Shown piece after piece: positions 1 to 8,272 of a stretch of 64,000 nucleotides of DNA (position 1 is the stretch's first letter; each line of letters starts with the position of its first letter). Made by a program: the position numbers and the translations under genes. The DNA comes from Streptomyces sp. Alt3 (lineage in GTDB: Bacteria; Actinomycetota; Actinomycetes; Streptomycetales; Streptomycetaceae), in the NCBI RefSeq assembly GCF_030719215.1, contig NZ_CP120983.1:7564001-7628000 (forward strand). Direction: 5' to 3'. The notes below the pieces were generated by a model that searched no databases, was not told the DNA's origin, and was given only the letters and a program-made list of their open reading frames with translations.

Positions 1-526
1 AGATCACGGCGAGCACGAGCGCGCCCCACCACAGGGTCTGCTGCGTGCCGTGCAGGCGCAGCAGCCACATCAGGAGCCCACAGGTCACCACGGCGGTCAT
101 GACGTGCCCCGAGGGGAAGGCCGCGTAGTGCGCCGAGTCCACCGGGTCGAGCCACCGAGGACGTTCCCGGCCCACCGCGGCCTTCAGGCCTTGCTGTACG
201 AGTGTGGCGAGCAGGCTGGTCGCGGCTACCCACCCCGCGAGCAGGCGCGATCCGCGCCACCACAGGGCGATCACGACGACCGCCGTCAGGACGCGCATCG
301 TCCAGGGGTCCCACACCCAGTCCGTCAGTACCCGGTTGACGTGGACCAGCCCCGGTTCGGTCACCGCGCTGCGGTGCAGTGACCCGGCCACCGCTGTGTC
401 CAGCGACATCAGGGGCGACCAGCGGACCGCGACCAGCACGAGCACGACGAGTGACAGCGAGGCACCGGCGAGGCCGGTGATCAGCAGGAGGGACCGGGGC
501 CGCGGAGGGGCGGGAGGGGAGTGCAT
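1..526 (-). CDS. PAP2-superfamily phosphatase (3' end cut by window)
   Basis: The gene is read from ATG at 526 and runs off the left edge, so about 175 residues are visible. After a short proline-rich N-terminus come hydrophobic membrane segments, then KAAVGRERP (first lipid-phosphatase signature, KxxxxxxRP type) and PSGH (second signature, with the catalytic-region histidine). The third signature, SRxxxxxHxxxD, would lie outside the window. Proteins of this family are membrane enzymes that dephosphorylate phosphatidate or undecaprenyl pyrophosphate-like lipids; the substrate cannot be told here. A GGAGG lies about 9 nt before the ATG. It is downstream of, and co-directional with, the M56 peptidase gene with a 34-nt gap. 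Confidence 0.85.
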   Translation of the reverse strand, partial: MHSPPAPPRPRSLLLITGLAGASLSLVVLVLVAVRWSPLMSLDTAVAGSLHRSAVTEPGLVHVNRVLTDWVWDPWTMRVLTAVVVIALWWRGSRLLAGWVAATSLLATLVQQGLKAAVGRERPRWLDPVDSAHYAAFPSGHVMTAVVTCGLLMWLLRLHGTQQTLWWGALVLAVI

Positions 527-560
527 GGGTACGATCCTCCGCCACGAGCCGCGCGTGAGG

Positions 561-1496
561 CTATCCCAGAGCGCTGAGTCCGGGCACGAATGCCACCAGC
601 AGCGGGACCACCGGCACCAGGGCCGCCGCGGCGGTCAACCGCAGCCGACGGCCCGCGGTGAGCCGCTCCACCGGAGTCAGCAGGCGGTTCACCCTGAGCG
701 GCATCTGGGCGCCGGAGGCGGGTGCGGGGCCGAACACACCGCGGTCCTCGTTGAGTTCGACCAGGGCGAGCGCGATCGTCAGACGCCCGAAGCGCCGTGA
801 CGCCATGTCGTCCGCGGCCAGTTCGACGAGATGGTGCATCTCGTCCCGGAAGGCGGCGAACACCGGCACCTGCGGGAAGCCTGTCGCGAGCGCGTCCGAG
901 CAGTGCAGGAGCCAGTCGTGGCGGGCCTGCGCGTGTCCCTGCTCGTGGGCCAGCACGGCATCCAGCTGACGCCCCTTCAGGCGGCCGAGTGCCGCCGTGG
1001 TGACGACCAGTTGGGGAGCCGCGCCCGGCAGCCACCACGCGTCGGGCCGTTCGCCCTCCAGCACCACGAGTCGTCCGCCGCCTGCCTCCTCGCCCGGCAT
1101 CAGCGGGGCGCGGACCAGCAGTTCGGTGCGCCGTTGCCTGCGGCGGGCCCGGGCCCGGTGGATCTCGCGTACGAGCATGGCGGCCGTCCACAGTCCGCCG
1201 AGGGCGAGCAGGACCGCGATGACCGCCGACCAGGGCCCGTACGCGCCGAGGGCGTACGCCTCGACCACGGCGTGCGGCGCGGGAGCGAAGACATGGCCGC
1301 GGACCGCCTGCCAGGCGGCAGCCGCGCTGAAGGTCATGGACAGCCCGAACGACAGCAGGACGCCCGCGACCACGCACTGCCACACCCACAGCGCCACGAC
1401 CGGCTCGCGCTCGGGCCATCGGGCCCTCGCCATCAGACCCGGGGCCACGACGGCAGCCAGTGCACCGAGCAGCAGCAGCACGAGGGAGACCAACAT
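561..1496 (-). CDS. M56-family (BlaR1-like) membrane metallopeptidase
   Basis: This is a 311-aa protein with hydrophobic segments near residues 1-25, 35-62, 85-110 and at the C-terminus. The zinc-peptidase signature HEQGH is at residues 184-188. This arrangement (membrane helices around an HExxH domain) is the M56/BlaR1 type common in actinomycetes, where it is often paired with a BlaI repressor that it cleaves. No BlaI gene is visible next to it here, and no penicillin-binding sensor domain is present, so a beta-lactam role should not be assumed. The ATG at 1496 has no Shine-Dalgarno sequence. A TAGGCT hexamer ends 7 nt upstream, which suggests a leaderless transcript from its own promoter even though DUF5134 lies upstream in the same direction. 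Confidence 0.85.
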   Translation of the reverse strand: MLVSLVLLLLGALAAVVAPGLMARARWPEREPVVALWVWQCVVAGVLLSFGLSMTFSAAAAWQAVRGHVFAPAPHAVVEAYALGAYGPWSAVIAVLLALGGLWTAAMLVREIHRARARRRQRRTELLVRAPLMPGEEAGGGRLVVLEGERPDAWWLPGAAPQLVVTTAALGRLKGRQLDAVLAHEQGHAQARHDWLLHCSDALATGFPQVPVFAAFRDEMHHLVELAADDMASRRFGRLTIALALVELNEDRGVFGPAPASGAQMPLRVNRLLTPVERLTAGRRLRLTAAAALVPVVPLLVAFVPGLSALG

Positions 1497-1503
1497 GGGC
1501 GTC

Positions 1504-1509
1504 AGCCTA
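1504..1509 (-). promoter_or_regulatory. -10 element of leaderless M56 gene
   Basis: On the minus strand the hexamer TAGGCT is followed by 7 nt and then the ATG of the M56 gene. No purine-rich ribosome site lies between. This fits a transcript that begins at or next to the start codon. No convincing -35 was found. Confidence 0.4.
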
Positions 1510-1583
1510 TGAGTGCCGGGGTGTCCCCGGGTATGGCCGCGCGCGGCAAGTGACGTACGACACGGGGCGCGGGGCCGTCCGTC

Positions 1584-2177
1584 TCACAGGGTGAGCAGCA
1601 TGGCGAACATGGCTATCCCCATGGTCAGCCTGCACGCCAGCGCGAGTTCCGGCCGCGCGTCCCAGACCGGGCCCGTCGTGGTGGTGGGGGCGCCGGCACC
1701 GGCCGGCACACCGACCGGTGCCGGGATCAGCCGGCCCGCCGAGCCCAGGACGTAGAGCGCGTAGTAGACGAGGAGGACTCCTGTCAGCGCGGGGACGCCT
1801 CCGGCCGGTTGGGCCCCGTGTCCCAGGTGGCCGCCCCCCGAGGCGTGGGCGGCGCCGGGTGCCATGGCCACGGCCATGTAGACCATCGCCAGGGAGCCGA
1901 CCGCATGGTGCGGATGATGGCCGCCGTCCCTGAGGCGCACGACGGCGTGCAGGGCGGCGGCACCGAACACCACCGCATGGACCACCCACATCCACTCAGG
2001 AAGCGTTAACAGGGCCGGTGGCACCGCCATCGCGGCCATCCCGAACCCCATCAGCGCCTCGGCGCGCGCCGATCCGCGCTCCCGCTCGGTGCCGTCACGG
2101 GTCCGCAGCAGGCAGTACGCACCCGTGGCCGCACACAGCCCCATGAGCAGCCAGCCGGACAGCGCCGGTCCGTGCAC
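1584..2177 (-). CDS. DUF5134 membrane protein
   Basis: This 197-aa protein has about six hydrophobic segments and histidine-rich loops (for example HHPHHAVG and HASGGGHLGHG). The overall look matches DUF5134, a family of unknown function found beside M56 peptidases in Streptomyces. I chose GTG at 2177 because an AGGGGGAGG lies 6 nt upstream; the in-frame ATG at 2204 has no ribosome site. The His-rich loops might bind metal, but that is only inference. It sits upstream of the M56 gene in the same direction (88-nt gap). Confidence 0.75.
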   Translation of the reverse strand: MHGPALSGWLLMGLCAATGAYCLLRTRDGTERERGSARAEALMGFGMAAMAVPPALLTLPEWMWVVHAVVFGAAALHAVVRLRDGGHHPHHAVGSLAMVYMAVAMAPGAAHASGGGHLGHGAQPAGGVPALTGVLLVYYALYVLGSAGRLIPAPVGVPAGAGAPTTTTGPVWDARPELALACRLTMGIAMFAMLLTL

Positions 2178-2351
2178 GGTGCACCTCCCCCTACGGCGGA
2201 TCATGCCGAAGTCATCGATGCCCCGTGGCGGCAGCTGCTACCGGGGCGCATTGGGGTATTGGGGGAGCGCGCCAGGGTCTGCGGGGGCGGTCGAGGGGCG
2301 GGTTAGTCTCGGGAAGGCACCATCGGCAGCACACCACCGGAGAAGAGCCCC

Positions 2352-2969
2352 ATGGACATCGCACCGGCCACGGCACGGGCAGAGCTGAGCTTCCGCGACG
2401 CGACCGAGGAAGACGTGCCGGCCCTGGTGCGCCTCGTCGAGTCCGCGTACCGGGGCGATGCGAGCCGTGCCGGATGGACCACCGAGGCGGACCTCCTCCA
2501 GGGGCAGCGCACCGACGCCGACGGGGTGCGGGTGTTGCTCGCCGCCCCCTCGGGCAAGGTCCTCGTCGCCGAGCGGGACGGCAGGCCGGTCGCCTGCTGC
2601 CAGCTCGAACACCGCGGGAAGGCGGCGTACTTCGGCATGTTCGCGGTCAGGCCGGAGCTGCAGGGCGCCGGCCTCGGCAAGGTGATCATCGCCGAGGCGG
2701 AGCGCACGGCCCGGGAGGACTGGGGCGCGGACGAGATGCACATGACGGTGATCTCGGTCCGCGAGGAGCTGATCGCCTGGTACGAGCGCCGTGGCTACCG
2801 CCGCACGGGAGAGTTCACACCCTTCCCGTACGGCGACGAGCGCTTCGGCGTCCCGCAGCGCGACGACCTCGTGTTCGAGCTGCTGGTCAAGGAGCTGTGG
2901 AGCGTGGCGGGTCGGGTCCCGCGTACCTCTCAGGCGGTGAACCGGCCGGCGCGCCGGATCTCCGGATAG
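2352..2969 (+). CDS. GNAT-family N-acetyltransferase
   Basis: This 205-aa protein has the GNAT fold pattern: LSFRDATEEDVPALVRLV at the N-terminus, FGMFAVRPELQGAGLGKVI (the acetyl-CoA pyrophosphate loop, Q/RxxGxG/A type) near residues 96-114, and WYERRGYRRTGEF near the end, the usual C-terminal strand. The acceptor cannot be predicted. Its last 40 nt overlap, tail to tail, the 3' end of the glycerophosphodiesterase gene on the other strand, so the C-terminal ~13 residues may be a recent read-through extension. Confidence 0.85.
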   Translation: MDIAPATARAELSFRDATEEDVPALVRLVESAYRGDASRAGWTTEADLLQGQRTDADGVRVLLAAPSGKVLVAERDGRPVACCQLEHRGKAAYFGMFAVRPELQGAGLGKVIIAEAERTAREDWGADEMHMTVISVREELIAWYERRGYRRTGEFTPFPYGDERFGVPQRDDLVFELLVKELWSVAGRVPRTSQAVNRPARRISG

Positions 2970-3613
2970 TCGGTGGTCGCCCCGTCCAGATCCAGTGCGC
3001 GGACGAGGCGCAGGTGGTCCTGGGTGTTGACCACCCAGCCGATCACCTTCAGGCCCTCCGCGTGCGCCTGCTCGACCACTTCGAGGGTGAGCCGGCGGAT
3101 GTTCAGGGCCAGCGTCCCGGCGCCTGCCGCCTTCGCCCGGTCGATCACGTCGGCCTCCCAGCGGCTGGCGATGAGCACCGTCCGCACGTGCGGGACCAGC
3201 TGAGCGATCTCGGCCACGGCTTCGTCATGGAACGAGGACACCTCGACGCGGCCGGCCAGATCGCGGCGCAGCATCACCTCGGCGAGCGCCCGTGCGGCCG
3301 CCACGTCCTTGATCTCGGCCTGCACGGGCGAGCCGATCGCGTCGAGCACCTCCTCGAAGACGGGCACCCGCTCTCCCTGCCCGGCGTCGAGCTCGCGGAG
3401 TTCCGCCATCGTCTTCTCGGCGATCAGCCCCCGCCCGTCCGTCGTGCGGTCCACGGCCGCGTCGTGCATCACGGCGAGCGCGCCGTCCTTGCTCAGGTGG
3501 AGATCCAGTTCCACGGCGTCCATGCCCGCCTGCTCCGCGTGCACGAACGAGCGCAGTGTGTTCTCCGGCTCGACACCCATGACCCCGCGATGACCGATGG
3601 TGAGAAAAGTCAA
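2930..3613 (-). CDS. Glycerophosphodiester phosphodiesterase
   Basis: This 227-aa cytosolic GDPD-type TIM barrel hydrolyses glycerophosphodiesters to sn-glycerol 3-phosphate and an alcohol. The conserved sites are visible: HRG at residues 8-10 (first catalytic His), PENT at 16-19, the metal pair in VELDLHL (E35, D37) and the second His at about 50 (VMHDAAVDRTTDG). The length is normal for small bacterial GDPDs and there is no signal peptide. The start is TTG at 3613, supported by GCAGGAG 5 nt upstream. It converges on the acetyltransferase gene with a 40-nt overlap. Confidence 0.9.
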   Translation of the reverse strand: MTFLTIGHRGVMGVEPENTLRSFVHAEQAGMDAVELDLHLSKDGALAVMHDAAVDRTTDGRGLIAEKTMAELRELDAGQGERVPVFEEVLDAIGSPVQAEIKDVAAARALAEVMLRRDLAGRVEVSSFHDEAVAEIAQLVPHVRTVLIASRWEADVIDRAKAAGAGTLALNIRRLTLEVVEQAHAEGLKVIGWVVNTQDHLRLVRALDLDGATTDYPEIRRAGRFTA

Positions 3614-3770
3614 GGCACTCCTGCTTCCGTCCGTCGTGTTCGCCTCGCGTGCGGCTTCTACCCCCAGGGAACCAGTTCGCGCCCACAGGACGGCCTCCGC
3701 CCTGCCATACCGGCGGAAGAAGGGGTCACATCAAGGTGTGACAGGAAAAATAACGGTGATGATGAGGGGT

Positions 3771-3789
3771 GGCAGGATAATTTTCTGCC
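3771..3789. promoter_or_regulatory. Imperfect palindrome upstream of DUF6421 operon
   Basis: GGCAG and CTGCC arms flank an AT-rich 9-nt centre (7 of 9 positions per half match). It lies just before the predicted promoter of the DUF6421 operon, in an unusually AT-rich patch. It could be an operator. Confidence 0.3.
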
Positions 3790-3795
3790 CTCCAC

Positions 3796-3825
3796 TTGTC
3801 TGAAGAAGCCGAGCATGGATACGGT
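3796..3825 (+). promoter_or_regulatory. Predicted promoter of the DUF6421-SDR-aldolase operon
   Basis: TTGTCT (3796-3801), 18 nt, TACGGT (3820-3825). This resembles the streptomycete vegetative promoter pattern and would give a short leader before the ATG at 3861. Confidence 0.4.
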
Positions 3826-3860
3826 TGCTTGACGCGAGGTTCTCCTGTGAAGGAAGTGCT

Positions 3861-5258
3861 ATGACGGAAATTCTTGAGCATGCCAACGCCACCGGCGCGA
3901 TAGCTGCTGCCCGGCGGGTCGTGGAGCACCCGGCATGGCCCGCGCTCAAGAGTGCCGTGGAGGAGTTCCGCCCCTGGCAGTCCAAGGACGGCTCCGTCGA
4001 CTTCGACGCCGAGGGCGCCCCTTCCGTCGCGGCGGCCGAGGAGGTCGTCGGACGCGTGGTCACCGCGGTCGAGCAGCTCTCCCCGCTGCTCCCGCACGAC
4101 GACGCCTACCACCGTGCGCTCGTCACCGACCTGCGCAGCTGGGCCGCGGGCGGCTTCGGTGTGCCGGACTTCCTCGACTCCCTCCTCGCCTTCCAGCCGG
4201 CCGCGAACCGCGCGGACGGCCTCCAGCACCTCGTCGTGTTCGCGATGTACACGCAGAACGGCAACCCGGACCGCAATCTCGAGGCCGTCGTGCTGCGGAT
4301 GGTCTGGCCGGAGTGGCTCGCCGACCTCGAGGCCACGCGCTACGACAACCCGCTGTTCTGCGGGATCACCTTCGAGGACTTCACCTCGGGCTACGACACC
4401 AACTCCGCGGTGCTCTTCCCCGAGACCATCGCCGTACGCGAGGCGCCGGAGCGCTTCAGCTGGGGCGGGATCTTCTGCGACCGTGAGGCCGCCCGCTTCC
4501 GCCGTGTGACCGAGGCGTCCGTCGACCTGCTGGGCCTCGACCTGCCCGACGACATCCGGGAGATGCTCGGCGACCAGGAACGCTGCGAGCAGGCATTCGT
4601 GCTCTGGGACATGGTCCACGACCGCACCCACAGCCACGGCGACCTTCCGTTCGACCCCTTCATGATCAAGCAGCGTCAGCCGTTCTGGATGTACGGGCTC
4701 GAGGAGCTGCGCTGCGACCTCACCGCCTTCAAGGAGGCCGTGAAGCTGGAGGCCGACGGCTTCGGCCAGGGCCGGGACGTCCAGTTCGCCGTGCTCTTCG
4801 ACCGGATGTTCCGCTTCCCCGTGACGGGCGAGCGCGTGCGCAACTACGACGGTCTCGGCGGTCAGCTGCTCTTCGCGTACCTCCACAAGCACGACGTGGT
4901 CCGCTGGACCGACAACACGCTCAAGATCGACTGGGACCGCGCCCCGCAGGTCACCAACCAGCTGTGCGGAGAGATCGAGAAGCTCTACCGCGACGGCATC
5001 GACCGCCCGAAGCTCGTGCACTGGTTCGCGGCGTACGACCTGGTCGCGAGCTATCTCGCACCCCATCCGGGATCCCGCTGGGCCAAGGGCCCGGACGCCC
5101 TGGACCTGAACCAGCCGCCGCGCAAACTCGTCGACGACGTGCTTCCGGACGAGTTTCCCCTGAGCATGTTCTATGAGGCGCTCTCGAAGAAGCTGAAGCA
5201 TGTGATCGCCTCCACCAAGGGGATCACCGCTGCGGACGCCGGGCGGGCAGCTGCATGA
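3861..5258 (+). CDS. DUF6421 family protein, possible metalloprotein
   Basis: This 465-aa soluble protein has the look of DUF6421, a streptomycete family without assigned function. I chose ATG at 3861 because GAAGGAAG lies about 5 nt upstream; the open frame extends a further 12 codons without a ribosome site. The most conserved-looking stretch is WDMVHDRTHSHGDLP (HDRTH at residues 253-257), followed about 24 residues later by EELRCDL. The spacing recalls the HExxH...ExxxD layout of gluzincin zinc peptidases, with Asp in place of the first Glu; this is inference. Its stop codon overlaps an ATG in the next reading frame (ATGA), and the SDR and threonine aldolase genes follow at once, so the three are probably one transcript. 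Confidence 0.75.
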   Translation: MTEILEHANATGAIAAARRVVEHPAWPALKSAVEEFRPWQSKDGSVDFDAEGAPSVAAAEEVVGRVVTAVEQLSPLLPHDDAYHRALVTDLRSWAAGGFGVPDFLDSLLAFQPAANRADGLQHLVVFAMYTQNGNPDRNLEAVVLRMVWPEWLADLEATRYDNPLFCGITFEDFTSGYDTNSAVLFPETIAVREAPERFSWGGIFCDREAARFRRVTEASVDLLGLDLPDDIREMLGDQERCEQAFVLWDMVHDRTHSHGDLPFDPFMIKQRQPFWMYGLEELRCDLTAFKEAVKLEADGFGQGRDVQFAVLFDRMFRFPVTGERVRNYDGLGGQLLFAYLHKHDVVRWTDNTLKIDWDRAPQVTNQLCGEIEKLYRDGIDRPKLVHWFAAYDLVASYLAPHPGSRWAKGPDALDLNQPPRKLVDDVLPDEFPLSMFYEALSKKLKHVIASTKGITAADAGRAAA

Positions 5259-5284
5259 GCGCGGGTTCTGAGGAGGCGGTGGCG

Positions 5285-6049
5285 ATGAACGGAACGGACA
5301 GGGCCGACAGCGGCGTGCTCGAGGGCGCGGTGATCGCGGTGGCAGGAGCGGCTGGGCCGGCGGGCCGCGCCACCCTGCTGAGGCTCGCCGAGGCGGGTGC
5401 GACCGTGGTGGCCTCCGACGCCAACCCCGAGCGGCTGGTGGAGGCGGTCGACGCCGCGAGGTACGCACACGGTGGAGCGACCGTCACGGGCGACACGGTC
5501 GATCTCCTGGATCCCGGGGCCGCACGCGAATGGGCGCTCAAGACGGAGAAGGAGTTCGGCCGCGTGGACGGCCTGGTCCACCTCGTCGGAGGCTGGCGGG
5601 GCGGCTCAGGCTTCGCGGACACGAGCCTCGCCGACTGGGATTTCCTGGAGAAGCTGCTGATCCGAACCGTCCAGTCCACCTCGCTGGCCTTCCAGGAGGT
5701 CCTCCAGCGCAGTGACCGGGGCCGGTACGTGCTGATCAGCGCGGCCGGGGCCAGCAGCCCCACCGCCGGCAACGCGGCCTACGCCGCGTCCAAGGCGGCA
5801 GCCGAGGCGTGGACGCTCGCCCTGGCCGACGCCTTCCGCAAGGCTGGGGGCGACGAGGGCCCGACAACGGCTGCTGCGATCCTGGTCGTCAAGGCTCTGG
5901 TGCACGATGCGATGCGCGCCGAGCGCCCGAACGCCAAGTTCGCGGGCTTCACGGACGTCACGGAGCTGGCCGAGGCCATCGCCGGAGTCTGGGACCGGCC
6001 CGCCGGAGAAGTGAACGGAAAACGTCTGTGGCTGACCCCGCAACCGTAA
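5285..6049 (+). CDS. SDR-family NAD(P)-dependent oxidoreductase
   Basis: This is a 254-aa Rossmann-fold short-chain dehydrogenase. The cofactor loop is IAVAGAAGPAGRATLL, slightly atypical for TGxxxGIG. The catalytic Ser lies in LISAAGASS, and YAASK holds the catalytic Tyr and Lys. I chose ATG at 5285 because AGGAGG (5271-5276) is 8 nt before it. The in-frame ATG at 5255 overlaps the DUF6421 stop as ATGA and has only a weak site; both could be used through translational coupling. The end overlaps the start of the threonine aldolase gene by 22 nt. The substrate is unknown. Confidence 0.85.
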   Translation: MNGTDRADSGVLEGAVIAVAGAAGPAGRATLLRLAEAGATVVASDANPERLVEAVDAARYAHGGATVTGDTVDLLDPGAAREWALKTEKEFGRVDGLVHLVGGWRGGSGFADTSLADWDFLEKLLIRTVQSTSLAFQEVLQRSDRGRYVLISAAGASSPTAGNAAYAASKAAAEAWTLALADAFRKAGGDEGPTTAAAILVVKALVHDAMRAERPNAKFAGFTDVTELAEAIAGVWDRPAGEVNGKRLWLTPQP

Positions 6050-7113
6050 GGACCGACGCGCGACGTCATCATGATCCGCAGATACGCGGCTTCGCGAGCG
6101 ACAACTACGCGGGTGTGCACCCGGAGATCCTCGCGGCCGTCGCACTCGCCAACGGCGGCCACCAGGTCGCCTACGGCGAGGACGACTACACCGGCCACCT
6201 CCAGCGCGTCATGCACAGCCACTTCGGCCCCACCGCCGAGGCATTCCCGGTCTTCAACGGCACCGGGGCCAACGTGGTCGCCCTCCAGGCGCTGACCGAC
6301 CGCTGGGGTGCGGTGATCTGCGCCGAGTCCGCCCACATCAACGTGGACGAGGGCGGCGCGCCGGAGCGCGTGGGCGGTCTGAAGCTGCTCACGGTCCCGA
6401 CGCCGGACGGGAAGCTCACCCCGGAGCTCATCGACCGGCAGGCGTTCGGCTGGGACGACGAGCACCGGGCGATGCCGCAGGTCGTCTCGATCACCCAGAA
6501 CACCGAGCTCGGCACCGTCTACACGCCCCACGAGATCCGCGCCATCTGCGACCACGCCCACGAGCGGGGCATGAAGGTGCACCTCGACGGTGCCCGGATA
6601 GCCAACGCCGCCGCGTCGCTGGACGTGCCCATGCGCACGTTCACCAACACGGTCGGGGTCGACGTCCTCTCCTTCGGCGGCACCAAGAACGGCGCGCTCT
6701 TCGGCGAGGCCGTCGTCGTCCTGGACCCCGACTCCGTGCGGGCGATGAAGCACCTGCGGAAGCTGTCGATGCAGCTCGCCTCCAAGATGCGATTCGTCTC
6801 GGTCCAGCTCGAGGCGCTGCTCGCCGGGGACCTGTGGCTGCGCAACGCGCGGCACGCCAACGCCATGGCCCAGCGGCTCGCCGAAGGCGTCCGGGCGGTG
6901 GACGGGGTGGAGATCCTCCACCCCGTGCAGGCCAACGCCGTCTTCGCGCGGCTGCCCCACGAGGTCACCGAGCGGCTGCAGAAGCGGTTCCGGTTCTACT
7001 TCTGGGACGAGAAGGCCGGCGACGTCCGCTGGATGTGCGCCTTCGACACCCGGGAGGACGACGTCGACGCCTTCGTGCTGGCGCTCAAGGAGGAGATGGC
7101 GCGACAGCGGTAG
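6028..7113 (+). CDS. Low-specificity threonine aldolase (PLP enzyme)
   Basis: This 361-aa fold-type I PLP enzyme of the beta-eliminating lyase/threonine aldolase group cleaves L-threonine or allo-threonine to glycine and acetaldehyde. Visible marks are GFASDNYAGVHPEIL near the N-terminus (typical substrate loop), FNGTGANVVAL, HLDGARIANAAASL (Asp of the PLP ring) and SFGGTKNGALFG with the Schiff-base lysine. The length is normal. I chose GTG at 6028; no strong ribosome site is present, and the 22-nt overlap with the SDR gene points to translational coupling. A strong hairpin follows the stop. Confidence 0.85.
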   Translation: MADPATVRTDARRHHDPQIRGFASDNYAGVHPEILAAVALANGGHQVAYGEDDYTGHLQRVMHSHFGPTAEAFPVFNGTGANVVALQALTDRWGAVICAESAHINVDEGGAPERVGGLKLLTVPTPDGKLTPELIDRQAFGWDDEHRAMPQVVSITQNTELGTVYTPHEIRAICDHAHERGMKVHLDGARIANAAASLDVPMRTFTNTVGVDVLSFGGTKNGALFGEAVVVLDPDSVRAMKHLRKLSMQLASKMRFVSVQLEALLAGDLWLRNARHANAMAQRLAEGVRAVDGVEILHPVQANAVFARLPHEVTERLQKRFRFYFWDEKAGDVRWMCAFDTREDDVDAFVLALKEEMARQR

Positions 7114-7129
7114 CGGCATGCTCGTGCGA

Positions 7130-7158
7130 CCGACCGGAGACATGTTGTCTCCGGTCGG
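7130..7158 (+). terminator. Hairpin terminator after threonine aldolase
   Basis: A perfect 13-bp stem (7130-7142 with 7146-7158) and a 3-nt loop lie 16 nt after the aldolase stop. There is no U-tract, as is common for streptomycete terminators. Confidence 0.85.
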
Positions 7159-7256
7159 CCGCATCGCTGCGTTCCCCGGGCATCTGTCACGCCGAGCACT
7201 CCCTGACCGGCCTGTGACACCGGCGGAACCGCGCTCCGGACCCGTGGGATCCCTCA

Positions 7257-7290
7257 CGGTCCCGGTCGGCCATGAGGCCGACCGGGACCG
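7257..7290 (-). terminator. Hairpin terminator after PlsC-type gene
   Basis: A perfect 15-bp stem (7257-7271 with 7276-7290) and a 4-nt loop (ATGA) sit between the convergent aldolase and acyltransferase genes. By position it ends the minus-strand acyltransferase transcript, though it can act both ways. Confidence 0.85.
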
Positions 7291-7330
7291 GGGCGTGACG
7301 TTTCAGCCGTCCGTCCGCCGGTGTGGCGCG

Positions 7331-8053
7331 TCAGCCGCGCTCACGCACCTCGGCGGGCGTCGGAGCCGTGCCCCCGAGGTGTGCCGGCACCCACCAGGTG
7401 TCGGACGCGTCCTTGGGGCGCACCGGGTAGGCGCGCTGAGCAGCCTCGAGGAGCTCCTGCACGCGCTCACGCAGACGGCGGGTGATCGCCCCCGCGTACT
7501 GGTCGGCGGGAGCCTCCACCGCTTCGCCCACGCGGATCGTGATCGGGATGTGGCTGCGCCGGAAATTCCGCGGACGCCCCTTGGTCCACAGCCGCTGGGT
7601 CCCCCACAGAGCCATCGGGATCAGCGGTACGCCGGCCTCCTGGGCCAGTCGCGCGGCGCCGGACTTGAAGCTCTTCAGGGTGAAGGACTGCGAGATGGTC
7701 GCCTCGGGGAACACGCCGACGATCTCTCCCGCGCGCAACGAGGCGAGCGCGTGCGCGTAGGCGTCCTCGCCCTGGTTGCGGTCGACGGGGATGTGCTTCA
7801 TTCCGCGCATCAGCGGACCGGACACCTTGTGACGGAAAACCGAATCCTTGGCCATGAAGCGGACGAGCCGCTTCTGGGGCAGGGCGCCGAGTCCGGTGAA
7901 GATGAAGTCCAGATAGCTGATGTGGTTGCTGACCAGAACCGCGCCACCGGTCTTCGGGATGTGCTCCGAACCCTGGGTGTCGATCTTCAGGTCGAGCGCC
8001 TTGAACAGCGTGCGAGCGGCGCCGATGACCGGCCGATAGACGAGTTCTGCCAT
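7331..8053 (-). CDS. Lysophospholipid / 1-acyl-glycerol-3-phosphate acyltransferase (PlsC type)
   Basis: This 240-aa protein carries the PlsC acyltransferase blocks: SNHISYLD with the catalytic HxxxxD at residues 44 and 49, the GMKHIPVDRNQG region, and VFPEATIS (the FPEGT-type block, Ala for Gly). Family members transfer an acyl chain to lysophosphatidate at the membrane face in phospholipid synthesis. There is no clear TM helix beyond the hydrophobic N-terminal third. It is monocistronic, with a strong hairpin 40 nt after the stop. Several PlsC paralogues are usual in Streptomyces, so the exact acceptor is not fixed. Confidence 0.85.
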   Translation of the reverse strand: MAELVYRPVIGAARTLFKALDLKIDTQGSEHIPKTGGAVLVSNHISYLDFIFTGLGALPQKRLVRFMAKDSVFRHKVSGPLMRGMKHIPVDRNQGEDAYAHALASLRAGEIVGVFPEATISQSFTLKSFKSGAARLAQEAGVPLIPMALWGTQRLWTKGRPRNFRRSHIPITIRVGEAVEAPADQYAGAITRRLRERVQELLEAAQRAYPVRPKDASDTWWVPAHLGGTAPTPAEVRERG

Positions 8054-8272
8054 CTGGATGAAGACCCTTCTTCAATGCCTGGGGAGGGTTCTCCCGGCGG
8101 AAGTTACGCAGCCGTAGGTTTTCGGCATTGGGGCGATCGTGCCCCATGTGCGACGCCGTGGCCAGCCCCAAAGGGCCCGGGGCGAGAGATTCTCGTCACG
8201 TGAATCCTCCGGGAATGTAATGCGGCCGCAGGACGCTGACCCCTTGCGCAGAGCTCCGAGAGGGAGGACGGG

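Noticed and set aside
481..1419. Long minus-strand frame overlapping the M56 gene
   Set aside because: Arg/Gly/Pro-rich composition typical of an out-of-frame shadow; the M56 frame has the HEQGH motif and correct codon bias.
561..2177. Beta-lactam sensing BlaR1/BlaI system
   Set aside because: The M56 protein lacks a penicillin-binding domain and no BlaI or beta-lactamase gene lies next to it.
3726..5468. 580-aa minus-strand frame opposite DUF6421
   Set aside because: Shadow frame with no domain; the plus-strand gene has a ribosome site, conserved blocks and operon context.
5779..7257. 492-aa minus-strand frame opposite threonine aldolase
   Set aside because: The aldolase frame holds the PLP lysine and family motifs; this one is a low-complexity antisense frame.
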